Below, in pieces: positions 1 to 6,955 of a stretch of 25,744 nt of DNA. Each line of letters begins with the position of its first letter. Positions within the stretch are counted from its first letter, which is position 1. Source of the DNA: a virus; IMG/VR virus record IMGVR_UViG_3300020428_000072, positions 1 to 25,744 of that record, one strand, 5' to 3'. A program made the translations under genes and the position numbers. The notes beneath the pieces were generated by a model that worked only from the letters and a program-made list of their open reading frames with translations, was not told the DNA's origin and ran no database searches.

Positions 1-41
1 GCCACCCCTATAAACGTGGGAGTAGGCATAATAAAATTGGT

Positions 42-182
42 ATGTGGATTATGTGGATTTTCTATGTTATTGTAATAGTACAAGTATTGTATGCAATTAC
101 TATTATACCATTCTTCCCAATTACATTCCTAATGTTATCATTTGGATTGTATATATTATTCCAAGGATGGATAGCAAGATGA
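42..182 (+). CDS. Membrane microprotein, 46 aa
   Basis: The ATG at 42 opens a 46-codon frame whose TGA overlaps the ATG of the next gene (ATGA at 179-182). The product is almost wholly hydrophobic (Trp, Ile, Phe, Val and Leu, with a PFFP turn near residue 23). It therefore probably spans the membrane once, or twice as a short hairpin. A second in-frame ATG at 51 is possible. A longer GTG-started frame from 44 runs through the same DNA, but its first 45 residues are the out-of-frame shadow of this gene. Function unknown. Bases 1-41 hold no gene; they contain a weak CCAC/GTGG inverted repeat and a purine-rich stretch too far from the start to be a good ribosome site. Confidence 0.6.
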   Translation: MWIMWIFYVIVIVQVLYAITIIPFFPITFLMLSFGLYILFQGWIAR

Positions 183-409
183 CTAGTGAAAAAGAACTAA
201 GATCCATTTACAATTTTTACAAAGATTCTAAAATGGGTTTTGCAACCAGAGATGGTTATTATGCTGTCCCTCATGCTGGCAGTATGACTCAACTCATGAT
301 TGTACATGAGGGTGAGATGTTAAAAGTTTGCAGGAATGAACAGTCTGCTCGTAACTTTATAGCAAAGCATCGTAAACTACCTAAACAAGGAACTGTAATC
401 CTACCATGA
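179..409 (+). CDS. Hypothetical protein, 76 aa
   Basis: The start at 179 was chosen because the ATG sits in an ATGA overlap with the upstream microprotein stop. The upstream GTG extension would add a hydrophobic out-of-frame segment. The product has a helical N-terminus (MTSEKELRSIYNFYKDS), then an aromatic segment with GYYAVPHAG, and a basic helix (ARNFIAKHRK) near the C-terminus. No catalytic motif is visible and I do not recognise the family. The downstream gene again starts in an ATGA overlap, so the two are probably co-translated. Confidence 0.65.
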   Translation: MTSEKELRSIYNFYKDSKMGFATRDGYYAVPHAGSMTQLMIVHEGEMLKVCRNEQSARNFIAKHRKLPKQGTVILP

Positions 410-606
410 AAACCAAAACCAAGTTCATTTGTGTTACACCTCAAAGTGATTCTGCAAAGGATGTCTTTGTAAACCAAATGGATAAATTCCATTCATGTAG
501 AATAAAAGATGTTAGAGACGAACAGTATTATCTGGAGTCTCTCAATAGAGACTATTATTTTTGGGTAAATAAAAAAGGTGACACTAATTGGAGAGTAGAA
601 TCATGA
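406..606 (+). CDS. Hypothetical protein, 66 aa
   Basis: This small basic protein begins in the ATGA overlap at 406-409 and ends in another at 603-606. It looks beta-rich and aromatic in its second half (QYYLES, DYYFWVNKKGD, NWRVES). No known domain or membrane segment is visible. It belongs to the run of translationally coupled small genes at the left edge of the window. Function unknown. Confidence 0.65.
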   Translation: MKTKTKFICVTPQSDSAKDVFVNQMDKFHSCRIKDVRDEQYYLESLNRDYYFWVNKKGDTNWRVES

Positions 607-860
607 GCGAAGCAGAAGGAGTAATGAAGTTTGAGTCTCAAGTACCAAAGCATACTCTAGTCAACATTACTGTTGATAGAATGGGATTAATTGTTATGAT
701 AAGTGCTGCTCATAAGGCAATGCAACAAGTTGATGCTTTTAATCTTGGTGATGACCTAGATACTGATGTAACACCATTCCATGATATGAGAGATACTCTC
801 ATCCAACAGTATGAAGAAGTATTTAAAGATGAGGATTATAAGTCCCATCTTGATCTCTGA
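603..860 (+). CDS. Hypothetical protein, 85 aa
   Basis: The ATG at 603 overlaps the upstream stop as ATGA. An in-frame TTG at 588 gives a slightly longer frame and is less likely. The product is acidic. It has a hydrophobic beta segment (VNITVDRMGLIVMISAAHKA) followed by a charged C-terminal helix with many Asp and Glu. It directly precedes an oxygenase-like gene, whose ATG shares the final A of this TGA. No recognised motif; function unknown. Confidence 0.65.
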   Translation: MSEAEGVMKFESQVPKHTLVNITVDRMGLIVMISAAHKAMQQVDAFNLGDDLDTDVTPFHDMRDTLIQQYEEVFKDEDYKSHLDL

Positions 861-1345
861 TGCATATTGTACTAGAATGTGAGAGGGATATCACAGAATA
901 CTTTGAACAGTGGTTAAAGTATTTTATGGTACGTAGTGAGTTTTATCGAGATGAGACTTACAGTTCTCTATCAGAAGATTGCTTTGCTACTGTTAACATT
1001 CTAGGTGTTGTAAAAGATCCTGTGTTTGATGAATACATTGCGTATTTGAAGGACATAGTTGAGGCAGTAAGTTCTAAGAAAATGACTTATCATTACTTAC
1101 ATTTGGTAAGTTATGATGCTGGTGGGTATATGTCTCGCCATAGTCATGACCATAATGAGGACTTCTCATTTATTCTTTATCTCAATGATTGTAAGGATGG
1201 TGTAACTGTCTTACATTATGATGATATTGAAGAACATATACTACCAAAGAGGAATAAGATTCTGGTGTTTACTTCCGACACTGAGCACTCAGCAAAATTC
1301 TCTGATTCTAAAAAAATACTTGTCGGTGGACTAAAACTACAGTAA
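860..1345 (+). CDS. 2OG-Fe(II) oxygenase-like protein, 161 aa
   Basis: A probable Fe(II)/2-oxoglutarate dioxygenase of the compact phage type. A His/Asp cluster at residues 94-98 (RHSHDHNED) precedes a beta strand (FSFILYLND). The distal region has His143 (TEHSAK) and Lys152 within KKILVGGL, where the family normally has a 2OG-binding Arg or Lys. The order H-D/E...H...R/K fits a double-stranded beta-helix, but which residue is the HxD/E acid is unclear (D97 or E100). If active it would hydroxylate a protein or small molecule. The TGATG junction with the upstream gene implies coupling. It is the first of nine oxygenase-like genes here. Confidence 0.7.
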   Translation: MHIVLECERDITEYFEQWLKYFMVRSEFYRDETYSSLSEDCFATVNILGVVKDPVFDEYIAYLKDIVEAVSSKKMTYHYLHLVSYDAGGYMSRHSHDHNEDFSFILYLNDCKDGVTVLHYDDIEEHILPKRNKILVFTSDTEHSAKFSDSKKILVGGLKLQ

Positions 1346-1347
1346 CT

Positions 1348-1536
1348 ATGAAAGAAGAAACTGCTGCTGAGAAGTGGGATCGTGGAAAGACTTTAATGTT
1401 AGAGTCTTTATACAAACCAGATACTAAACTCAGAGGTTGTGCTCACAACCAAGGGTGTTATGATGAACTAATGAAAGTTCGTGATTTAGTAGTAGAATAT
1501 GTAAGGACTTTAGAAGATGTACAAAGCACTACCTGA
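1348..1536 (+). CDS. Hypothetical protein, 62 aa
   Basis: A small, largely helical protein rich in Glu and Lys, with one Cys pair spaced by six residues (GCAHNQGC). It starts two bases after the upstream stop and its 3' end overlaps the SET-domain gene by 20 bases. No family recognised. It may be an adaptor or simply one of the many small cyanophage accessory proteins. Confidence 0.6.
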   Translation: MKEETAAEKWDRGKTLMLESLYKPDTKLRGCAHNQGCYDELMKVRDLVVEYVRTLEDVQSTT

Positions 1537-1810
1537 TTGTTTACACGTTAAAGATAGTCCTATTGCAGGTCAAGGACTATTTGCTACACAGGATATACCA
1601 GATGATGTTTATCTTGGCATATCACATGTAGTGGTGGATGAAGAGATTATGAGAACTCCTTTAGGTGGGTTTGTAAATCATAGTGAAGATCCAAACTGTG
1701 TTAAAGTATTTGAAGAAGAGGAGTGGGGTAAGATATATCATATGAGAACCATTAAAGATATAAAGAAGGGTGATGAACTATTCCTGAAGTATACTTTTTA
1801 CAATGTCTAA
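1517..1810 (+). CDS. Minimal SET-domain protein, probable protein lysine methyltransferase
   Basis: A compact SET domain making up nearly the whole 97-residue protein. The SET order is present: an N-terminal GQGLFATQDI segment (residues 18-27, the G-x-G SAM-binding start), NHSEDPNC (54-61, the NHS-x-x-PNC core) and GDELFLKYT (85-93, matching the G-E-E-L-x-x-x-Y end with its catalytic Tyr). Known SET proteins transfer methyl groups from SAM to lysine; small viral versions exist. The zinc-binding pre- and post-SET regions are absent, so this is the bare domain. It overlaps its neighbours by 20 and 8 bases and sits just ahead of the oxygenase/radical SAM chain. The substrate could be a virion or host protein, which is inference. 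Confidence 0.82.
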   Translation: MYKALPDCLHVKDSPIAGQGLFATQDIPDDVYLGISHVVVDEEIMRTPLGGFVNHSEDPNCVKVFEEEEWGKIYHMRTIKDIKKGDELFLKYTFYNV

Positions 1811-1955
1811 AGCATCTCAATTTATACTTAATTTCCTTTTAAGTGAGGAGATTACTAGTAAACTTAGATCTAAAGCAGAGAGTGAAGGAATAGATATGCT
1901 AGATCTTAAGAGAACTAGGAAGAGTGTGATAAATTATTTGGAGGAGATGTCATGA
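1803..1955 (+). CDS. Hypothetical protein, 50 aa
   Basis: The ATG at 1803 overlaps the SET gene's stop, and the TGA at 1953-1955 overlaps the next ATG (ATGA). The product is a charged helical peptide (LLSEEITSKLRSKAESEGID, then LKRTRKSVINYLEEMS) with no membrane segment. The exact fit between two stop/start overlaps is the main evidence that it is a real gene. Function unknown. Confidence 0.65.
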   Translation: MSKASQFILNFLLSEEITSKLRSKAESEGIDMLDLKRTRKSVINYLEEMS

Positions 1956-2503
1956 TATATACTGATGATTACGATGGTCCTTATTTAAAGAAGTTTGCTA
2001 TACCATTCTATCATACTAAGATAGAGAATTGGGATATTAAAAGATTAAAGTTAGATGAGATATTTGATGCTCATAAGCATCATATGACTACAGATGGTGA
2101 TCAACTCACTGATTACGATACTAATAGACAATATCATTTTTTGCTTGAAGGAATTCTTATGGATGATCTCATAAGAGTTAAGAAGGTTTTTGGTATAGAG
2201 AAACAAATTAGGATAAACTCTGCATGGTTCCAGCAATATAATAGAGCACATTCTCATCACGTACATAATCATGGATTTGGTGGATTTAGTTCAGTATTAT
2301 ATCTTAGATTTGATCCAGCATATCATAGACCAACCACATTTGTTGCTCCTTTTTTAAATAACTTTGATGGTAATGTATTTGAGTATATACCACCAGAGGT
2401 TGAGGAAGGGGATCTAATAGTATTCCCAACATCTTTAGCACATTATGTACCAGTCAATACGTCTGATGTTGAGAGAAGAATACTATCAATGAATATGAAC
2501 TAA
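1952..2503 (+). CDS. 2OG-Fe(II) oxygenase family protein
   Basis: A 183-residue protein with the hallmarks of the phage 2OG-Fe(II) oxygenase family. Residues 105-107 are an H-x-H followed by GFGGFSSVLYL (compare H-x-H...SGVYYL in that family). A GDLIVFPTSLAHYV segment at 153-165 carries the distal His164, and an Arg pair at 175-176 lies in the strand that binds 2-oxoglutarate. It should couple 2OG decarboxylation to hydroxylation of an unknown target. It is joined by overlapping stop/start codons to the 50-aa gene upstream and to the first radical SAM gene downstream, so oxygenase and radical SAM enzyme are probably made together. Confidence 0.8.
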   Translation: MIYTDDYDGPYLKKFAIPFYHTKIENWDIKRLKLDEIFDAHKHHMTTDGDQLTDYDTNRQYHFLLEGILMDDLIRVKKVFGIEKQIRINSAWFQQYNRAHSHHVHNHGFGGFSSVLYLRFDPAYHRPTTFVAPFLNNFDGNVFEYIPPEVEEGDLIVFPTSLAHYVPVNTSDVERRILSMNMN

Positions 2504-3321
2504 TGATTAAAGTACCTCATGAGTTCCAGTTACATGTAACCCATTCTTGTAATTTAACTTGTGAGGGTTGCACACACTATATGAATCAGGGTCATAGTGG
2601 AAGTATAACACTAGAAGATGCTGATGAGTGGATGAGTAATTGGAATAGAAAAGTTGTACCTAAGAGATTTACTCTAATGGGTGGTGAACCTTCACTTCAT
2701 CCAAAGTTAGGGGATTTTGTGCTGCTTGCTAGAGAGAAGTTTAAACATTCAGATATTGAGATTGTTAGTAATGGATTCTTTTTACATAATCATCCAGATT
2801 TATGGAAGATATTAGTAGATACTGGAACAGTATTAGGTGTATCTGTTCATAGTCAAACTGATGATGTATATGTGGAGAAGTTTAAACCTGTATATAATTT
2901 AATGAAGGAGTGGATTAAGAAAGGTGCAAGGGTAGAATTAAGACCATCTATTGTTAACTGGCAGAGACAGTATAAAGGATATGGAGATAACATGGAACCA
3001 TATGAAGATGGTGATCCAGTATCTAGTTGGTCTAATTGTGTATCTAAGTTGTGTGTTCAATTATATCAAGGTAAACTATGGAAGTGTCCTGGTTTAGCAT
3101 ACCTACCTTTACAGGCAGAGAAGTATGATTTATCTGATAAGTGGGATCTATATTTAAAGTATAGACCACTGGATAAATATTCTACAAAAGCAGAGATTAA
3201 AAAGTTTTTTTATCGTAAGGCAGAGATATATTGTAGCATGTGTCCTGCTAAGGTAGAATCTTTTAAACCAGAAGATCCACTTCTACCTGTATCATATTGG
3301 AAAAGAAAATATGAAAATTGA
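2503..3321 (+). CDS. Radical SAM protein with C-terminal auxiliary-cluster cysteines (copy 1)
   Basis: The 272-residue protein has the radical SAM signature C-x3-C-x2-C at Cys16, Cys20 and Cys23 (CNLTCEGC). A GGEP motif at 60-63 contacts the SAM methionyl group. C-terminal cysteines (C179, C184, C195 in GKLWKCP, and C244/C247 in CSMCP) resemble a SPASM/Twitch-type auxiliary iron-sulfur cluster, as found in enzymes that modify peptides or carbohydrates. Reaction and substrate cannot be read. It is clearly paralogous to the protein at 5244-6071; C179, C195 and the CSMCP pair are conserved in both, while C184 is not. TAATG upstream and an 11-base overlap downstream put it inside a coupled operon with oxygenase-like genes. 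Confidence 0.88.
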   Translation: MIKVPHEFQLHVTHSCNLTCEGCTHYMNQGHSGSITLEDADEWMSNWNRKVVPKRFTLMGGEPSLHPKLGDFVLLAREKFKHSDIEIVSNGFFLHNHPDLWKILVDTGTVLGVSVHSQTDDVYVEKFKPVYNLMKEWIKKGARVELRPSIVNWQRQYKGYGDNMEPYEDGDPVSSWSNCVSKLCVQLYQGKLWKCPGLAYLPLQAEKYDLSDKWDLYLKYRPLDKYSTKAEIKKFFYRKAEIYCSMCPAKVESFKPEDPLLPVSYWKRKYEN

Positions 3322-3970
3322 TTGGCAACCACCAATACATGATGATCCTAGAATTGTAGAACATTTTGATTTTTGTGGTAATACGATTTATAGAGCATAT
3401 AATTTATTGAGTCCATATGTTAGGAATCAATTGGTAGAGGAGATTGAGGATGAATTGGAACAGCATGAGGATAAATGGGATAGGTGTACTGAAGTTACTA
3501 ATCACTTGGTTAATAGGAAGTTGTGGCATATGCAATCTTGGAGATTATTCTTCAAATTAATTAAAAAGCATCTGTATGATTATTCTAATCTAGTTGGTGA
3601 TGATAGTCTGAAGAAACTTCAAGTTGCTTCATGCTGGGCAAAAAGAATGAAGGGTGTAACTCAGAAATTATATGATAATCAACTATACATAAACTATGGT
3701 AACACACATAAGCATGAATATTTTAATCTTGGAATGATATATTATCTCAGGAATCCTTCTAGAATCTATGGTACACTTATAGAGAATGATAATAGGGAGA
3801 TAATTATTCCAGGTGATGAGAATTCATTGTTGATACATCATTCAGATATTAATCATCAACCAGTTAATCCAGAACCATTGGTTGCTGAGAACTATTATAG
3901 GTGTGTTCTAGTCATTGACTTTATTGATCCACTTAAGTTAGAATACTTCAAGAAAAGAAATGCCGAGTAG
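3311..3970 (+). CDS. 2OG-Fe(II) oxygenase-like protein, 219 aa
   Basis: The second half looks like a double-stranded beta-helix. H133-K-H135 is followed by EYFNLGMIYYLRNP, then IPGDENSLLIHHSDINHQPV with distal His182, and Arg197 in a final strand (YYRCVLVIDFI). This pattern resembles the family of the protein at 1952-2503 but is more diverged, so activity is less certain. The first 110 residues are charged and helical with no recognised motif. It overlaps the radical SAM gene by 11 bases and the next gene by 11 bases. Confidence 0.6.
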   Translation: MKIDWQPPIHDDPRIVEHFDFCGNTIYRAYNLLSPYVRNQLVEEIEDELEQHEDKWDRCTEVTNHLVNRKLWHMQSWRLFFKLIKKHLYDYSNLVGDDSLKKLQVASCWAKRMKGVTQKLYDNQLYINYGNTHKHEYFNLGMIYYLRNPSRIYGTLIENDNREIIIPGDENSLLIHHSDINHQPVNPEPLVAENYYRCVLVIDFIDPLKLEYFKKRNAE

Positions 3971-4199
3971 TTTTGAACGCATAATGCATATCACTGTCCT
4001 TAACAAGATTAAGGATAAAGATATATCCAGTTTATCTGGTGATGAACTTGACTGGTTAAAGAGTAGACCAGACATTATGAATGTTGTTACTGAAGCAGCA
4101 AAGTATAATAGACGAAGAGATGATTTCTATTATAATGATGTTATCTCTGGTACTATAGAAGAGATTTTAATTGATCTAGATTTACAATCAGATGTATAA
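3960..4199 (+). CDS. Hypothetical protein, 79 aa
   Basis: A small, mixed-charge, mainly helical protein wedged between two oxygenase-like genes with overlaps at both ends. It has no Cys and no membrane segment. Visible features are a Lys/Asp-rich N-terminal half, a basic patch (KYNRRRDDFYY) and an acidic C-terminus (EEILIDLDLQSDV). As the smallest protein inside the radical SAM cassette it is the obvious place to look for a substrate or carrier peptide, but nothing in its sequence shows a leader/core structure. Confidence 0.65.
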   Translation: MPSSFERIMHITVLNKIKDKDISSLSGDELDWLKSRPDIMNVVTEAAKYNRRRDDFYYNDVISGTIEEILIDLDLQSDV

Positions 4200-4740
4200 G
4201 AAATTAAACGAGGAATGGCAGATAAATCATCTTATCAAAAGTGGTAAGAAGATAGAGTATGGTATTGATACACCAATAGGATTTGCTGGAATTAGATATT
4301 CATATGTTCAGACAAAACAAGAGAATGAACTACTTCAAGTAATACCATCAAGGTATAGAGATAAGTGTACTCTATCATTAATGGAAGTTAATCATAAGAT
4401 ACCTGCACATACTGATAGTGGCATTGAAGCAATAATTAATTTTTATATTAGAACTGATAGGATGCGTACTCAGTTCTATCATCCAAGAGATGATGTTGAG
4501 ACTGTTCAAATTGCTAACCAAACTGATGGTGCAATATTCCATGATAAGTATCTTAAGAAGTCTAGTAGATTCATGGCACATCCAGGAGAGGCATATCTTT
4601 TGAATGTATCACATCCACATGCACTGATACCATCACAGAAAGGTCCAATAAAGAGAACAGCAATTTGTATGCAGTTACTTGATACAAGTTGGAGTGAAGC
4701 AATAGATATGTTAAAAGAGACGGGGTACATTGATGATTGA
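4192..4740 (+). CDS. 2OG-Fe(II) dioxygenase-like protein, 182 aa
   Basis: Residues 73-75 are H-T-D in a context typical of the iron site (KIPAHTDSG). His141/His143 (NVSHPHAL) and Arg155 (RTAICMQL) follow at the spacing expected for the distal His and the 2OG-binding Arg. The arrangement resembles aspartyl/asparaginyl-hydroxylase-like beta-helix proteins. The target is unknown. The first 60 residues have no recognised motif. The start at 4192 lies in an 8-base overlap with the upstream gene, and the stop overlaps the next ATG by 8 bases. Confidence 0.7.
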   Translation: MYKKLNEEWQINHLIKSGKKIEYGIDTPIGFAGIRYSYVQTKQENELLQVIPSRYRDKCTLSLMEVNHKIPAHTDSGIEAIINFYIRTDRMRTQFYHPRDDVETVQIANQTDGAIFHDKYLKKSSRFMAHPGEAYLLNVSHPHALIPSQKGPIKRTAICMQLLDTSWSEAIDMLKETGYIDD

Positions 4741-5251
4741 GATAATTGATGATTATCTAGCAGAACATGAGCATCGCCATATTCATGATTATTTTACAGG
4801 AGCAATGGATGATGGTACTCTTAACAATTCTTGTGCTTGGGTGTACATACCATTTACATCAACCGATTGGACTGCTAATGGTGAGAGGTTCCACTTCGCT
4901 CAAATAATATATGCACAACATCAAATAATTAGTTCTGCATTTAATCTAATGACTCCTATCATTAAACGTGAGAAGATGACTGCTATTGCTAGGATCAAAG
5001 CAAATTGTGTTATGAGAACTAGTGAGTTGGATGTTTATGATGATGAATTTCATACAGATTTTACAGGTACTTTAACTACAGGAATCTATTATATAAATTC
5101 AAATGATGGATATACATTATTTGAAGATGGTACTAAATGTGAGAGTAGAGCAAATAGATTTTGTAGATTCCCATGTGAGACAAGACATACAGCAACTACA
5201 TGTACTAATACAAATCGTAGGTTACTGATCAACTTTAATTACCATGCATGA
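4733..5251 (+). CDS. 2OG-Fe(II) oxygenase, 172 aa
   Basis: A well-formed 2OG oxygenase: H107-T-D109 (EFHTDF), a strand GIYYINSNDGYT, a loop FEDG, distal His152 (ETRHTATT) and Arg162/163 (NRRLLINFNYH). This H-x-D...H...R order with the YYINSNDG strand is characteristic of phage prolyl-hydroxylase-like proteins. The ATG at 4733 was preferred to an in-frame TTG at 4730 because it is the only ATG near the upstream stop. The gene ends in an 8-base overlap with the second radical SAM gene, repeating the oxygenase-then-radical-SAM order seen at 1952-3321. Confidence 0.82.
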   Translation: MIEIIDDYLAEHEHRHIHDYFTGAMDDGTLNNSCAWVYIPFTSTDWTANGERFHFAQIIYAQHQIISSAFNLMTPIIKREKMTAIARIKANCVMRTSELDVYDDEFHTDFTGTLTTGIYYINSNDGYTLFEDGTKCESRANRFCRFPCETRHTATTCTNTNRRLLINFNYHA

Positions 5252-6071
5252 CATTGAGCAGTTAGAGTTACACGTTACCCATGCATGTAATTTTACTTGT
5301 GAGGGATGTTCGCACTATTCTAATCATGGTCATTTTGGTAATATATCATTAGATGATATAGAGAATTGGTTGTATGCTTGGAGTGAGAGGATAAGACCAA
5401 AGACATTAACTATACTTGGTGGAGAACCAACATTAAATAAGGATTTGCCTGAGATTGTTTATATGGTTAGGGCAATATACCCTGATCCTTTTACTCATAT
5501 AGATGTTATATCCAATACAACTGGATTACATCTACATCCTACATTACCACAGATGCTTCTAGCAGCAGGTGCTACTCTAGCAGTATCAATCCATAGTAAA
5601 GAACATCCAAATTATATCAAGAAGTTTAAGAGTGGGTATCAACTTGCTAAACAATGGAAGAATGACCTTGGTGTGACTGTGGAGTTCTGGGATACTAATA
5701 AGGAATGGGTTAGACAATACAAAGGATTTGGTGATACAATGATGCCATTCGAGGATAATAATCCTAGGAAGAGTTGGGAGGTTTGTATCTCAAAGTATGC
5801 GATGCAGTTGCATGAGGGTAAACTATGGAAGTGTCCAGCATTGGCATATTTACCCATGCAAGCAAAGAAGTATAATCTATCAGAGAAGTGGGAACCATAC
5901 TTAAAGTATAAACCATTGGATGTGGATTGTACTGATGATGAACTGGAAGAGTTTTTAAATAGAGAGGATGAATCAACTTGTTCAATGTGTCCAATGAATC
6001 GTGATGTATATACCAAACCTGATCCAACATTACCTGTAAGTCATTATGAGAAACTATACGGAAGAGTATAA
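5244..6071 (+). CDS. Radical SAM protein with C-terminal auxiliary-cluster cysteines (copy 2)
   Basis: The 275-residue paralogue of the protein at 2503-3321; aligned by eye they share roughly half their residues. C15-x3-C19-x2-C22 (CNFTCEGC) binds the SAM cluster, and GGEP follows about 40 residues later. The C-terminal block repeats QYKGFGD, GKLWKCPALAYLP and CSMCP. Of copy 1's extra cysteines, the one before Q-L-x-x-G-K-L-W (C184) is Ala here, so the auxiliary cluster probably uses the conserved positions only. Reaction unknown; the architecture is that of peptide- or sugar-modifying radical SAM enzymes. Its 3' end overlaps the SGNH-like gene by 26 bases. Confidence 0.88.
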   Translation: MHDIEQLELHVTHACNFTCEGCSHYSNHGHFGNISLDDIENWLYAWSERIRPKTLTILGGEPTLNKDLPEIVYMVRAIYPDPFTHIDVISNTTGLHLHPTLPQMLLAAGATLAVSIHSKEHPNYIKKFKSGYQLAKQWKNDLGVTVEFWDTNKEWVRQYKGFGDTMMPFEDNNPRKSWEVCISKYAMQLHEGKLWKCPALAYLPMQAKKYNLSEKWEPYLKYKPLDVDCTDDELEEFLNREDESTCSMCPMNRDVYTKPDPTLPVSHYEKLYGRV

Positions 6072-6786
6072 TCTCTTTAAACTTAATCACCCATTTATAA
6101 ATCTCTTTAGTATCAGTAATAGACCTGAGACTAAAGACTGGTATGATCAGGATACTAAAGAACGTGCTAAGAAGAATTATACTCCTGAGTGGAAGTATGC
6201 TACCAAACGTGTAGAGTATCATGTTAATTCTGATGGTTATCGTACAAAGGAATGGTCTAAGATTCACTGGAAGAAATCTATAATTGTATTGGGATGCTCC
6301 TATGTGTATGGTGTTGGTGTTGCTGAAGATGAAACTATATCACATCAATTAGAGGATATAACAGGTCATCCTGTAATCAACATGGGTGTACCTGGATCTT
6401 CACCAACATTTACAATACATAATCTCTCATGTTTATTGTCACGATATAATCCCAAGGGTGTGGTGATTGGATGGCCTGGATCTGGTAGAGCACCATACTA
6501 TTCTGATGAGGTAATTCATTGTGGTAATTGGGCAAAGGATGTTGCAGGTATGGGATTAGCATGGAGATATAATAAGAGTCATGGTGAGATAACTTCTCAT
6601 CTGTGCAGACAGATTGCTCAACAGTTATGTCATGATACATCATATGCTGACTTCACTCTCTTTAGGGATAACCAGATAGGTGCAGAGTACATACCACAAG
6701 TGGATTATGGTAGAGATATGGCACATGCTGGGTGTGAGACTTATAACAACGTAGCAGAGTATGTTGCTGGACAATTGGTATTATGA
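6046..6786 (+). CDS. SGNH/GDSL-hydrolase-like protein, 246 aa
   Basis: The strand IIVLGCSYVYGVGV (nucleophile Ser85) matches SGNH block I. VINMGVPGSSP supplies the block II Gly, IGWPGSGR sits where block III is expected, and D224-M-A-H227 fits the catalytic Asp-x-x-His pair. A preceding NSDGYRTKEW segment also occurs in SGNH-like proteins. Such enzymes remove or transfer acyl groups on polysaccharides and lipids. Block III lacks an obvious Asn, so activity is not assured. It ends the radical SAM/oxygenase cassette, hinting at a glycan or acylated substrate, which is inference. No signal peptide is visible, so it should act in the cytoplasm or on virions. Confidence 0.7.
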   Translation: MRNYTEEYNLFKLNHPFINLFSISNRPETKDWYDQDTKERAKKNYTPEWKYATKRVEYHVNSDGYRTKEWSKIHWKKSIIVLGCSYVYGVGVAEDETISHQLEDITGHPVINMGVPGSSPTFTIHNLSCLLSRYNPKGVVIGWPGSGRAPYYSDEVIHCGNWAKDVAGMGLAWRYNKSHGEITSHLCRQIAQQLCHDTSYADFTLFRDNQIGAEYIPQVDYGRDMAHAGCETYNNVAEYVAGQLVL

Positions 6787-6792
6787 TATAAT
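6781..6792 (+). promoter_or_regulatory. Candidate extended -10 promoter TGATATAAT
   Basis: The 12-mer TTATGATATAAT straddles the stop codon of the SGNH-like gene and lies 22 bases before the next ATG. It contains an extended -10 (TG-n-TATAAT). The identical 12-mer occurs at 12233-12244 in another short intergenic gap. No convincing -35 box is visible. Confidence 0.4.
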
Positions 6793-6814
6793 CTTAGATA
6801 GTTAAGGATAGTTT

Positions 6815-6955
6815 ATGGGAACTAAACAGTTTAAGACCACCGATAATAAAGGACGAGAGTCCATTTGGGAGTGGGAAGAGACACCTGAGTTGATTAAAGC
6901 TCTTGAGGTTCTTCATAAAAACAGTGATTCAACATCTAAATCTAAAGATGGATAA
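6815..6955 (+). CDS. Hypothetical protein, 46 aa
   Basis: This reading frame fills an otherwise empty gap. The product is hydrophilic, with a WEWEETPELIKALEVL helix flanked by charged tails. Its TAA overlaps the next gene by 8 bases (ATG at 6948), and a candidate promoter lies just upstream. No family recognised. Confidence 0.6.
   Translation: MGTKQFKTTDNKGRESIWEWEETPELIKALEVLHKNSDSTSKSKDG

Noticed and set aside
1-41. GTGGGAGTAGGC near the window start as the tail of a glutamine (downstream-peptide) riboswitch ahead of a microprotein
   Set aside because: Only a partial likeness to the conserved GGAAGUAGG segment; the closing stem sequence expected after it is absent and the upstream half is outside the window.
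44-178. A long GTG-started frame extending the gene at 179 upstream
   Set aside because: The region encodes a hydrophobic 46-aa protein in another frame starting at ATG 42, and the ATG at 179 fits an exact ATGA overlap.
5639-6267. Long open frames on the minus strand (also at 10470-10964, 13951-14352, 24932-25414)
   Set aside because: All lie opposite strongly supported + strand genes, have low-complexity or repetitive composition and lack ribosome sites; they are mirror shadows of biased codon use.
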